Source: CAZCBN01 sp964496975
GTDB lineage: Bacteria > Planctomycetota > Phycisphaerae > Phycisphaerales > UBA1924
DNA: 21,548 nt
NCBI GenBank assembly: GCA_964496975.1
Contig: CAZCBN010000053.1
Coordinates: 1 to 21,548, forward strand
Direction: 5' to 3'
Under the pieces are notes generated by a model that saw nothing but the letters and a program-made list of their open reading frames with translations, was not told the DNA's origin and ran no database searches. Positions 7,569 through 14,115 of this stretch are shown here, piece after piece. Within the stretch, counting starts at the first letter, position 1. Every line of letters begins with the position of its first letter. Both the position numbers and the translations under genes were made by a program.

Positions 7569-8282
7569 TCAGGCCCGGCGACGACGGGCGGCGACGAGGC
7601 CGCCGAGAGCCATCACGCCCGCGACGCCGGGGGCGGGGACGCGGTAGCTGATGGTGTAGTCGGCGCCGATGATGCCGAGGCTGAGGATGTCGCCCGTGGC
7701 GCCGATGGTCACGCCGTTGCCGAGGCTGAAGGAGGTGCCGAAGTCGTCAACGATCGCGCCGGTGGTGAAGAGGGCGGCGTTGGCCGCGCCGCGGAGGACG
7801 AAGGTGCCGGCGGCGGCGCTGATCTTCTCGGAGTCATTGAAGAGGTCGGGGCCGCCGTTCAGGTCGGGCACTTCGAAGAACAGACTGGTGAGGGTGGCGC
7901 CGCTGAGCGTGAGACCGGTCGTCCCGATGAGCTGGCTCGCGCCGCCGCCGCGGATGGAGACGGTGAGGGTGCGGAGGTCGCCGACGGTGGTGACGGTCGA
8001 GGACACCGTGCCGTTCGCGAAGAGGGCCGGCGCCGCGCTGGCCAGCGAGCTGCTGCCGCCGACGGTGTGCAGGCCGGGGCCGTAGAGGAGGGCGCCGGTG
8101 GTGGGCGTGAAGCCGGTGACGGCGACGTTCACGGTGTCGCCGGCCACGGAGCGGGCGCCGTCGAGGTTCGAGAAGTCCGTGGGGATGACGCCGAAATCGC
8201 GGCGGTCCACGCTCTGGAAGAGCTGGGCGGAGGCCGCACCGGTCAGGCCCGCCGTCAGGGCGAGCAGCATCGTCGTCTTCAT
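7569..8282 (-). CDS. Secreted protein with PEP-CTERM-like sorting tail (A)
   Basis: A 237-aa exported protein. Its Sec signal peptide is residues 1-19 (MKTTMLLALTAGLTGAASA). The body is low in Lys and Cys, rich in Gly/Thr/Ser/Ala and likely all-beta. It ends in a 23-residue tail (215-237): VPAPG, a hydrophobic helix, then ARRRRA. This tripartite layout is that of PEP-CTERM-type signals processed by exosortases, with VPAPG in place of VPEP. It should reach the outer surface or matrix; function unknown. ATG 8282 has an AAGGAG Shine-Dalgarno 6-7 nt upstream. The long leader and promoter resemble those of gene B at 8741. The block RSVAGDTVNVA also resembles RSFAGDTYNAA in gene B, suggesting distant duplication. 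Confidence 0.85.
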   Translation of the reverse strand: MKTTMLLALTAGLTGAASAQLFQSVDRRDFGVIPTDFSNLDGARSVAGDTVNVAVTGFTPTTGALLYGPGLHTVGGSSSLASAAPALFANGTVSSTVTTVGDLRTLTVSIRGGGASQLIGTTGLTLSGATLTSLFFEVPDLNGGPDLFNDSEKISAAAGTFVLRGAANAALFTTGAIVDDFGTSFSLGNGVTIGATGDILSLGIIGADYTISYRVPAPGVAGVMALGGLVAARRRRA

Positions 8283-8289
8283 CTGTGTC

Positions 8290-8316
8290 TCCTTCAGCCG
8301 GGTTCAGGACCCGGGA
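8290..8316 (-). promoter_or_regulatory. Shine-Dalgarno and adjacent stem before secreted protein A
   Basis: On the minus strand a 6-bp hairpin (CCGGGT with ACCCGG, 5-nt loop) lies directly 5' of GAAGGAG. It could compete with ribosome access. Gene B has a comparable C/G stem at the same place. Confidence 0.45.
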
Positions 8317-8379
8317 CCAGAGCCGGCCGGCCCGAGCCCACGGCACCACGCCGTGCGACCCGCACCGACCACACCAAGG

Positions 8380-8422
8380 CCACGGTGAAGAAGACGGGTC
8401 TTGTCTCACCCTCTTCCCGTGG
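8380..8422 (-). promoter_or_regulatory. Conserved leader hairpin element, copy 1
   Basis: On the minus strand the 43-nt element begins CCACGG and ends CCGTGG. These ends pair and the stem extends with GAAGA/TCTTC past a one-base bulge, leaving GTGAGACAAGAC in the loop. A 44-nt near copy lies at 9643-9686. Both copies sit 37 nt downstream of their -10 boxes and about 100 nt before the start codon. Confidence 0.6.
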
Positions 8423-8469
8423 AGTCACCGCGCGGTTCTCCGGCCGCGAGGCTCCGAAGAGTGTGAGAC
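8403..8469. repeat. 14-bp inverted repeat spanning promoter A
   Basis: GTCTCACCCTCTTC (8403-8416) and GAAGAGTGTGAGAC (8456-8469) are inverted repeats with one mismatch and a 39-bp spacer. The spacer contains a CGCGG/CCGCG stem. The right arm covers the -10 box, so it may be an operator rather than an RNA stem. Confidence 0.5.
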
Positions 8470-8488
8470 CGACCGCTCCGTGTGTCAA
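8460..8488 (-). promoter_or_regulatory. Sigma-70-type promoter for secreted protein A
   Basis: On the minus strand a perfect -35 TTGACA (8483-8488) is followed by a 17-bp spacer and CACACT as -10 (8460-8465). The flank upstream (8489-8630) is unusually AT-rich for this genome and could act as an UP element. Transcription would start near 8453, giving a leader of about 170 nt. Confidence 0.6.
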
Positions 8489-8629
8489 CAAAATTCAACC
8501 ACATCACCGCCCGAATCTGGCGGGCGTGGCGAACGGCTTGTCCGATGTCCGAGAAAACGCAAACGATTCGCGAACAAAAACCCGTCCACAAATCTATATC
8601 GAGTCGTCCGAAATCTAGGGACAAACGTC
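8489..8629. other. AT-rich intergenic stretch
   Basis: This stretch between promoter A and the terminator of gene B has no credible gene. It is clearly richer in A/T than its surroundings (runs such as CGAACAAAAACCC and AAATCTATATCGAG) and contains several TCCGA words. It may bind regulators or bend DNA; nothing more can be said. Confidence 0.4.
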
Positions 8630-8653
8630 CGCTCCACCTTTTTAGGTGGAGCG
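8630..8653. terminator. Perfect 10-bp hairpin after secreted protein B
   Basis: CGCTCCACCT, a TTTT loop, and AGGTGGAGCG form a perfect stem 87 nt downstream of the stop of the gene at 8741. No long U-tract follows on the minus strand, so termination strength is uncertain. Confidence 0.55.
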
Positions 8654-8740
8654 ACGGGGTCGCGTGACGTTCGAAACGACGCGGCTGCACGCACCGCGGC
8701 CCGTCTCAGCCGGGGCGCGGCTGCCGCGCGAGAGTCAGGT

Positions 8741-9541
8741 TCAGGCGCGGCGACGCTTGGCGGCGCAGAGGCCGGCGAGGCCGACGATCGCGGCGGTGCC
8801 CGGCGTGGGCACCACGTTGAAGTCGTAGACCATCCAGATCTCGTCCACGACCGAGCCGACGACGCCGTTCCACACGACGTTGCTGGCGAAGTCGAGCGGG
8901 TCGGCGTCGAGGTCCGTCAGGGCGCTGGACGTGGCGAGCGCCGCACCGTCGGCGAGGACGACGGAGAAGATGCTGCTGCCGGTGATCGGACCGGGCAGGT
9001 TGTCCCAGGTGAGGGCGTTGCCGCCGATGGTGCCGGTGCCGACGTCGAAGCGGGTCTGCGTGACGGGGTTGCCGCCGATGTTGAGGCCCGAGACGCCGAT
9101 GTCGAGGCCGTCGGACGTGAAGACGCCGACGACGGTGCGGTAAATGCCCGGGGCGATGAAGCCGACGTCGGCCGAGAAGATCCGGGCCGTGGCGGTCGCG
9201 CGGCCGACCATGGTGCCGTGGAAGGAGCCGGCCAGGTTCGGAGCCGTGAACGTGGTGACGCGGCCCGCCGCGGTCAGGAACGCGGCCTGCGTGGTCGTCT
9301 GGCCCAGCAGAGCGGCGTTGTAGGTGTCGCCCGCGAAGCTGCGCAGGCCGCCGACGAGGCCGCCGGAGCGGGCCGAGTTCACGGCGTTGAGGGTCGTGTC
9401 AAAGCCGCCCAGCGCCGTGCGGAACTCGCCGACCACGCCGTTGGCGGGGGCGACCGCGAGCGAACCGTCCGCTTGCACGCTGTTCGCCGACGCGACGGAC
9501 GCGCAGATCGCCACCGCCGCAAGAACTTGCTTGCTCTTCAC
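8741..9541 (-). CDS. Secreted protein with PEP-CTERM-like sorting tail (B)
   Basis: A 266-aa exported protein starting at a GTG (9541) with an AAGGAGG Shine-Dalgarno 5 nt upstream. The signal peptide is about residues 1-19 (MKSKQVLAAVAICASVASA). The body is Gly/Thr/Val-rich and probably beta-structured, with no catalytic motif I recognise. The last 23 residues (244-266) are the sorting tail: VPTPG, a hydrophobic stretch and AAKRRRA. Its length is identical to the tails of genes A and C. The protein is expected to cross the inner membrane and be cut and sorted by an exosortase-like enzyme encoded elsewhere. Its promoter and leader resemble those of gene A, so the two are probably co-regulated though transcribed separately. 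Confidence 0.85.
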   Translation of the reverse strand: MKSKQVLAAVAICASVASANSVQADGSLAVAPANGVVGEFRTALGGFDTTLNAVNSARSGGLVGGLRSFAGDTYNAALLGQTTTQAAFLTAAGRVTTFTAPNLAGSFHGTMVGRATATARIFSADVGFIAPGIYRTVVGVFTSDGLDIGVSGLNIGGNPVTQTRFDVGTGTIGGNALTWDNLPGPITGSSIFSVVLADGAALATSSALTDLDADPLDFASNVVWNGVVGSVVDEIWMVYDFNVVPTPGTAAIVGLAGLCAAKRRRA

Positions 9542-9642
9542 ACCAGCCTCCTTCGCCCGGGTGTCCCCGAGGCCACAACCAACCGGCCCGCGCGAACCAC
9601 GGCCACACGCGCGTCAGAACGACACGGGCCACCGCACCGCAG

Positions 9643-9686
9643 CCACGGAGAAGGAGTGGGTGTCTTGTCTCACTCTCGCCCCGTGC
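9643..9686 (-). promoter_or_regulatory. Conserved leader hairpin element, copy 2
   Basis: A 44-nt near copy of the element at 8380-8422. The core GTGAGACAAGAC and the flanking CACGGG and CCGTGG are the same. It can fold with CACGG/CCGTG outer pairs and GAGTG/CACTC inner pairs, again leaving ACAAGAC in the loop, so the fold partly persists although stem bases differ. Confidence 0.6.
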
Positions 9687-9723
9687 TTACAACCCAGCCG
9701 TACAGACCGGTGGGTCTCTCAGG

Positions 9724-9752
9724 ATCTTGCAACAAACGGGGGGGTGTGTCAA
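9724..9752 (-). promoter_or_regulatory. Sigma-70-type promoter for secreted protein B
   Basis: On the minus strand TTGACA (9747-9752), a 17-bp spacer, then CAAGAT (9724-9729). The first nine bases TTGACACAC are the same as in promoter A, and the distance from the -10 to the leader hairpin (37 nt) is also the same. The predicted leader is about 175 nt. Confidence 0.6.
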
Positions 9753-9911
9753 GGCCATTTTGTGCCGCGTGGCTCGACATTCGAGCGCACCGTGCCACCG
9801 GTGCCGGCCCGCGCGGCGTTGCCACCGTCCGGTAGCCTTTTCATCTCGCCATCGCTCCCAAACGTTCGCCAATCTCCGTGGGGAACGACGGCGCACGGCA
9901 CCGCGACGGCC

Positions 9912-9943
9912 GCGCCTGGGCCGCGGATCCGCGGCCCAGGCGC
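9912..9943. terminator. 32-bp perfect palindrome after thioredoxin-like gene
   Basis: A perfectly symmetrical GC-rich palindrome from GCGCCTGGGCC to GGCCCAGGCGC centred on GGATCC. It lies 24 nt past the stop of the thioredoxin-like gene. No U-tract follows on the minus strand. The rest of 9753-9967 holds no gene I can support. Confidence 0.55.
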
Positions 9944-9967
9944 CGGCTTGGGTGTGTCGCCGCGGCG

Positions 9968-10540
9968 TCAGTCGCCGTGGCGCTGCCGCAGTTTGGTGCT
10001 CAGTCGGGCCATGAGGTGGGCCCGCTCGATCTCGTTCACCCAATCTTGCAGCGTGGCGGCGACCTCGTCCGGCGGGACCGGGGCCCCCGGGAGCGGGCAG
10101 GAGGGGCCGAGCTGCCGCGCCGCCATCGCCCGGTACCGCGACAGCGTGCGGTCGCCCACCATCGCGAGCACGTCGAAGTCCTCGTTCAGGATGAGGCCCA
10201 CCGGCACGCGCGTGCCGCCGCACAGCTTCAGGTGCTGGGCCAGGCCCATGTGCTCGTCGCGGTCGACGAACCGCAGCGCGACCTTGCCGTTTGTGGCGCG
10301 GGCGATGTGGTCGAGCATCGGGCACTGTTGCACGCAGTCGCCGCACCAGGTGCCGCTGACGATGAGCAGGTTGATCTGCCGCGTGAATCCGCCGAGCAGG
10401 TGCCGTTGGGATTCGGTGAGGTTCACCTGACGGTGAAAGTTCCGCCAGGCGTCTTGTTCGTTGGGCTTGCCGGTCGCGACGTACCGCTCATAGGCGTGGG
10501 CCACGTCAAATGCTGCTCGAAGGGATTCTGGCGTGAGCAT
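9968..10540 (-). CDS. Thioredoxin-family protein (WCGDC)
   Basis: A 190-aa protein with one thioredoxin fold. The active-site motif W65-C66-G67-D68-C69 sits in NLLIVSGTWCGDCVQQCP, and the cis-proline context GGTRVPVGLIL follows about 45 residues later. There is no signal peptide, so it should be cytoplasmic. The family resembles the bacillithiol/thioredoxin-like group sometimes labelled Thioredoxin_9, with an N-terminal helical segment (AFDVAHAYERYVATGKPNE). A disulfide reductase role is inferred. The frame is open far upstream to 11584, but that part is the shadow of the gene on the other strand. ATG 10540 has AAGGAG about 10 nt upstream. It is divergent from the lipoprotein gene. Confidence 0.85.
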   Translation of the reverse strand: MLTPESLRAAFDVAHAYERYVATGKPNEQDAWRNFHRQVNLTESQRHLLGGFTRQINLLIVSGTWCGDCVQQCPMLDHIARATNGKVALRFVDRDEHMGLAQHLKLCGGTRVPVGLILNEDFDVLAMVGDRTLSRYRAMAARQLGPSCPLPGAPVPPDEVAATLQDWVNEIERAHLMARLSTKLRQRHGD

Positions 10541-10607
10541 CGGGAACAGGCTCCTTGGGCGTGGGGCCGCCGTCGAGGGCCGCCCGTGCGGGCCGGCGCG
10601 CCGCCGA

Positions 10608-11315
10608 ATGTTTGGAGGGCTGGGGGCCGCGATCCAAGCGGGGGCGTGGTTCGCGGTGAGCATTCCGCCTCGGGGTGCCGCCGCGGTGGCGTTGGGCGGG
10701 GCGTTGGGCGTGGCCCTGGGCGGGGCGCTCACGACGCTCGTCGGCTGTGGACCGGGCCGTTCACCCGAGGACGCAACTAGCCTTGGTGGAGGTTCGGCCG
10801 CGGCCCACCGCCCCGGCACGCCGGCTCCAGGGGCCACCCCGATGCTCCCAGCGCTTCGAGCCGAGCTGCACGCCCCGACGGATGTTCCCACGCCGGCCGC
10901 CGGCGAGGAGAGCACATTCACGCTGTCGATCGTCGTGCGGAACGGGGCCGACTCGGCGGCTCGATTCGACCCCCGCGACGGGCCGCGGCTGCAATGGTCG
11001 GTCGACGGTCGTTCGTGGACCGCGGTGCGATTCGGCCGCAACGGCATCACGCCCGAGGCTGGTGCGTCGCCGGGCCTGATCGAGCCCGGCGGTGAGGTCA
11101 CGGTGACGTGGTCCGCCCGCCTCCGCGGGGTTCCGGTGGCGGAACGCGGCGGGGACGCCCCGCCCGGCCTGACACTCGACGGCGGCGACCCGACCGGCGG
11201 ACGCTGGTGGGTCGAGGGCGGTGTGCCCGCGGACGGCCTGTGGCTCCGCCCGTTGATCGACGGGCGCGTCGGCGACGCGGTGAGGATTTCGTGGGCTTTT
11301 CGCGCGCGGCCGTGA
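10608..11315 (+). CDS. Putative lipoprotein, about 235 aa
   Basis: A long hydrophobic Ala/Gly/Leu segment ends in the lipobox LVGC followed by GPGRSPED, so the cysteine should be lipidated and the rest anchored in a membrane. A Pro/Ala-rich linker and a beta-rich domain follow (TFTLSIVVRNGADSAARF, then EVTVTWSARLRG), resembling Ig-like domains with an unbalanced-strand pattern; I do not recognise a specific family. The start is uncertain. ATG 10608 is used here; GTG 10656 would give a more canonical lipoprotein signal (MSIPPRG then hydrophobic core), and GTG 10533 would overlap the divergent thioredoxin-like gene. No clear Shine-Dalgarno supports any of them. A minus-strand frame covering this region is rejected as a shadow. 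Confidence 0.65.
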   Translation: MFGGLGAAIQAGAWFAVSIPPRGAAAVALGGALGVALGGALTTLVGCGPGRSPEDATSLGGGSAAAHRPGTPAPGATPMLPALRAELHAPTDVPTPAAGEESTFTLSIVVRNGADSAARFDPRDGPRLQWSVDGRSWTAVRFGRNGITPEAGASPGLIEPGGEVTVTWSARLRGVPVAERGGDAPPGLTLDGGDPTGGRWWVEGGVPADGLWLRPLIDGRVGDAVRISWAFRARP

Positions 11316-11407
11316 CCGCGTGGTGCCCGCCTCCGTTCGGTGAGGTGTCTCGCCCGGGCGTTTCCAGAGGCCGTTCGAGCCAAGGCGCCCAAGGGGCTGA
11401 CGCACGC

Positions 11408-11435
11408 GTGCAGCGATGCGTGTGCAGCGATGCGC
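11408..11435. repeat. Two tandem 14-bp units upstream of sorted protein C
   Basis: GTGCAGCGATGCGT (11408-11421) and GTGCAGCGATGCGC (11422-11435) lie head to tail, differing only in the last base. The left edge overlaps a GCACGCGTGC palindrome (11402-11411). Further short palindromes follow: CGGAACGGTTCCG (11449-11461) and GTCGGCCGAC (11461-11470), all within 100 nt of the start of the next gene. They may be operator sites. Confidence 0.5.
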
Positions 11436-11501
11436 GCACGGGTCGGGCCGGAACGGTTCCGTCGGCCGACCGCTGCGTTGAAGCGGAACCGGGAGTAGAC
11501 C

Positions 11502-12287
11502 ATGAAGACCCACACGGCTTCGGCCGGGCTCGCGTTCGCGTTCGTCGGGTGGCTCTCGGCTTCGGCGCTCGCGGGGCCCGTCATCGAGGACTACAAGTCG
11601 CGCACCGTGTTCGGCTTCACGACCAGCGGCTTGTACGACGAAAAGGACGAGTACACGGTCGGGAACAAGAAGTACACCTCGGTGCTGAAGCCCGCCCGCG
11701 TCACGCCGATCAACAACACCGGCGGCGACTTCTTCTTCGACACGCTCTCCGCCTGGGCCATGGGCCGGAACTACACGTTCGTCTCGGCGGTCAACACCCT
11801 CTCGGACAACAGCCTGAAGATCCACACGTACGACGTGAAGCACGACGCCACGGGCCAGGGCGTCGAGATCGACATCGAGTACGTTCCCGGCGCCAACGAC
11901 CCGACCACCAACGTGCACTGGATCCAGGTCGTCCGCAACAACTTCAACATCACCGCCCCCAACGCGGCCGATCGCGGGCCCGGAAAGATGGAGCAGGTCG
12001 TCGACATCGCGGGCACCGCGACGTCGCCCTACTACGACGACGGGTTCGCCGCCGACTCGCGGAACTTCTACGACTTCCCGAGCCGCGACCCCGCCGTCAC
12101 GATGTTCTGGGAAGCCGAGCTCTTCCTCGTGACCGGCCCGGCCCCCGGCGCGGGCGGCACCATCTCCCTGTACCGCCCCGGCCTGCGCTGGGGCTGGGAG
12201 ACGACCGTCGAGATGGTGCCAGCGCCGGGCGGCCTCGCGCTGCTCGCCGGCGGCGGCATCCTCGCGTTCCGCCGTCGCCGCGGCTGA
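11502..12287 (+). CDS. Secreted protein with PEP-CTERM-like sorting tail (C)
   Basis: A 261-aa exported protein. Signal peptide about residues 1-24 (to SALA). The mature part is richer in Asn, Asp, Tyr and aromatic residues than genes A and B (NNTGGDFFFDTLSAW, NFYDFPSRDP), so it is a different family. It ends in a 23-residue tail (239-261): VPAPG, a hydrophobic stretch and FRRRRG. The start ATG 11502 follows CGGGAG with 7-nt spacing. Unlike A and B it lacks the TTGACA promoter and the conserved leader hairpin. It is followed by its own terminator. No function is assigned. Confidence 0.85.
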   Translation: MKTHTASAGLAFAFVGWLSASALAGPVIEDYKSRTVFGFTTSGLYDEKDEYTVGNKKYTSVLKPARVTPINNTGGDFFFDTLSAWAMGRNYTFVSAVNTLSDNSLKIHTYDVKHDATGQGVEIDIEYVPGANDPTTNVHWIQVVRNNFNITAPNAADRGPGKMEQVVDIAGTATSPYYDDGFAADSRNFYDFPSRDPAVTMFWEAELFLVTGPAPGAGGTISLYRPGLRWGWETTVEMVPAPGGLALLAGGGILAFRRRRG

Positions 12288-12314
12288 GCCGCAGCGGAAC
12301 CTCACAGCAACGGG

Positions 12315-12356
12315 GCGCGGCCGGCTCCTCCCGACGGTGGGAGCCGGTCGCGCTTT
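12315..12356 (+). terminator. Rho-independent terminator after sorted protein C
   Basis: A 14-bp stem with one G-U pair (GCGCGGCCGGCTCC with GGAGCCGGTCGCGC) around an 11-nt loop, followed by TTT, 27 nt after the stop codon. Confidence 0.75.
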
Positions 12357-12377
12357 GTCCGCGCCCTCGCGGGCCGG

Positions 12378-12719
12378 TCAGCTCAGCACCATCCCGAGCA
12401 CGAGACGGAACACAAACGAGACGACGGAGAACACCAACGCCGCGATCATGGAGAGCTTCCACGGAAGGTGCCCGAGCCACCTCGCCGCCGCGGCCAGCCA
12501 GAACCACGTCAACACCGAGAACAGCACGGATCGCACAAGCCCCGGCTCGAGCAGTTGTCCGACGGCAGCGTCCGACGCAAACGCGAGAATACCGGAGAGA
12601 AGCACGATCCCTACGCCGGTGCCGATTGAAATCTCCTCCCTCGCGACGATGCCGACAATCCACGCAAACGTAAAGCCGGCCATGACGTAAAACGCGACAA
12701 GAATCATCAGATAAAACAC
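12378..12719 (-). CDS. Small integral membrane protein, 113 aa
   Basis: A very hydrophobic protein with about four predicted transmembrane helices (residues about 2-24, 31-50, 62-83 and 88-111) and few charged residues between them. No family is recognised. GTG 12719 is chosen because GGGGAG lies 8 nt upstream; an ATG four codons later is possible. It is convergent with sorted protein C. Base composition is lower in GC than its neighbours, which could mean it was acquired separately, though hydrophobic codons alone may explain this. Confidence 0.65.
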   Translation of the reverse strand: MFYLMILVAFYVMAGFTFAWIVGIVAREEISIGTGVGIVLLSGILAFASDAAVGQLLEPGLVRSVLFSVLTWFWLAAAARWLGHLPWKLSMIAALVFSVVSFVFRLVLGMVLS

Positions 12720-12747
12720 GCGCAGAGCTCCCCAGACGGCGCCTTAG

Positions 12748-12769
12748 GACGCCCCCGCGCGGGAGCGTC
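12748..12769. terminator. Weak hairpin downstream of aldo/keto reductase
   Basis: GACGC and GCGTC enclose CCC-GCGC-GGG with one C-A mismatch. It lies 91 nt past the reductase stop and 29 nt before the small membrane protein's start. There is no U-tract. Confidence 0.3.
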
Positions 12770-12859
12770 CCGCGCAGCATACAACGCCCGGGCGACGGCG
12801 CGGCGCCGCGAGCGGCAGCCTCGGGCCATCCAACGATCACGCCTGCGGGCCCGCCCCGT

Positions 12860-13939
12860 CTACCACCGCTCGGCGTCGGTCTGCGGCGCCAGCGGCGACT
12901 TGTCCCGGCTCACGCCGTTCACCGTCGTCCCGCCCTGGATCGCCGCCTGCACGCCGTTGATGAAGTCAAACGGGAACGCCTGCCGCACGTGGCTCACCTT
13001 GTCCAGCCGCGCGACGTGCTCGGCCGACAGCCGCACGTCGAGCGCCTTCAGGTTGTCGTGAAGCTGCTCGAGCGTGCGGGCCCCGATGATGCTGCTCGTC
13101 ACGCCCGGCTTCGCCTGCACCCACGCGAGCGCGACCTGCGCGGGCGACGCGCCGACGTCCTTCGCCACCGCGTTCACCTCGTCGATGATGCTGAACGTGC
13201 GCTCGTCGATCTCGCGCTTCCACGCCGCGGCCCGGCCCTCGGTCGGCTGGCTCGTGCGGGTGTATTTTCCGGCGAGGATGCCGCCCTTCAGCGGGCTCCA
13301 GGGCGTGACACCCATGCCCAGCGCCTGCGCCATCGGGATGAGTTCCCCCTCGACGCTGCGCTCGACCAGGCTGTACTCGATCTGGATCGCGACGATCGGG
13401 TTCCACCCGTGCAGCCGCGCCTCGTACTGTGCCTGCGCGCACACCCACGCCGGGTGATCCGACAGCCCGATGTACCGCACCTTGCCGCTGCGCACCAGGT
13501 CGTCCAGCGCCCGCATGGTCTCGTCGATCGGCGTGTTCCGGTCGAGAAAGTGGGCCCAGAGCAGGTCGATGTAATCCGTCTGCAACCGCCGCAGCGAGTG
13601 CTCGACCGCGTTCATCAGGCTCTTGCGGGAGCCGCCCCCGCCGTTGGGATCGCCCAAAAACATGTTGCCGGTGCACTTGGTGGCGATGACGAGCCGGTCG
13701 CGCTTGGCGGCGTGACGGCAGACGTGGTCGCCCAGGATCTTCTCCGAGTGCCCCTTGGTGTACATGTTGGCCGTGTCGATGAAGTTCCCGCCCGCGTCGA
13801 GGTACGCGTCGATCACGCGCTGCGCGGTCTCGACGTCCGACCCCCAGCCCCAGTCCTGCCCGAAGGTCATCGCCCCGAGGCACAACGGGCTGACGCGGAG
13901 CCCGGACCGGCCGAGCGTGACGAAGTGATTCAGCGGCAT
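12860..13939 (-). CDS. Aldo/keto reductase
   Basis: A 359-aa cytosolic NADPH-dependent oxidoreductase of the (beta/alpha)8 AKR superfamily. Seen: N-terminal LGRSGLRVSPLCLGAMTFG, catalytic tetrad D55, Y60 (FIDTANMY), K88 (IATKC) and H130 (LLWAHFLD). The NADP-binding C-terminal part includes VTPWSPLKGGILAGKY and SSIIGARTLEQLHDNL. It resembles the YajO/tas-like branch acting on aldehydes or sugars; the substrate cannot be read from sequence. ATG 13939 is preceded by GGAGG at 8-nt spacing; the frame extends to 14062 but the extra part covers a palindromic repeat and is not needed. A TACCCT box about 30 nt upstream may be its -10. Confidence 0.93.
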   Translation of the reverse strand: MPLNHFVTLGRSGLRVSPLCLGAMTFGQDWGWGSDVETAQRVIDAYLDAGGNFIDTANMYTKGHSEKILGDHVCRHAAKRDRLVIATKCTGNMFLGDPNGGGGSRKSLMNAVEHSLRRLQTDYIDLLWAHFLDRNTPIDETMRALDDLVRSGKVRYIGLSDHPAWVCAQAQYEARLHGWNPIVAIQIEYSLVERSVEGELIPMAQALGMGVTPWSPLKGGILAGKYTRTSQPTEGRAAAWKREIDERTFSIIDEVNAVAKDVGASPAQVALAWVQAKPGVTSSIIGARTLEQLHDNLKALDVRLSAEHVARLDKVSHVRQAFPFDFINGVQAAIQGGTTVNGVSRDKSPLAPQTDAERW

Positions 13940-14015
13940 GGCGGATCCTCCGGAAGGTTGCCCGCGGAGGGTAGTCTGCAGACGCGGGGGATCGAGCGGG
14001 GGCACTTCAGCGCGG

Positions 14016-14044
14016 GTGCCACGGCTTGGCCCCGCCAAGCCGTG
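14016..14044. repeat. Palindromic interspersed repeat, copy R1
   Basis: A 29-nt imperfect palindrome beginning GTGCCACGGCTTGGC and ending CCAAGCCGTG. It differs from R2 at one position and shares the flanks GG and CGAA. It resembles REP-type elements; a hairpin forms from CACGGCTTGG and CCAAGCCGTG. It lies in the 300-nt gap between the reductase and the zinc-ribbon gene. Confidence 0.7.
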
Positions 14045-14065
14045 CGAATCCACACCGACCACGAC

Positions 14066-14115
14066 GCATGCGGCTCGTCAACGTCACGTTGTGGCCAGCA
14101 TGCGGACGATACACT
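14066..14115. promoter_or_regulatory. Operator-like block upstream of zinc-ribbon gene
   Basis: Direct repeats GCATGCGG (14066-14073 and 14098-14105), 32 bp apart, flank a palindrome CAACGTCACGTTG (14079-14091). A TACACT box (14110-14115) follows at once. This is the most structured part of the 13940-14239 gap; the rest of the gap shows only R1 and no gene I can support. Confidence 0.35.

Noticed and set aside
7524..8618. 364-codon plus-strand frame opposite secreted protein A
   Set aside because: It is antisense to a gene with signal peptide, sorting tail, Shine-Dalgarno and terminator; the composition is Gly/Ala/Glu-biased noise.
8285..9835. 516-codon plus-strand frame across both leaders and gene B
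   Set aside because: It runs through promoters and a terminator and is antisense to gene B; no motifs.
10761..12305. 514-codon minus-strand frame opposite the lipoprotein and sorted protein C
   Set aside because: Antisense shadow; it would cross two genes that have their own signals.
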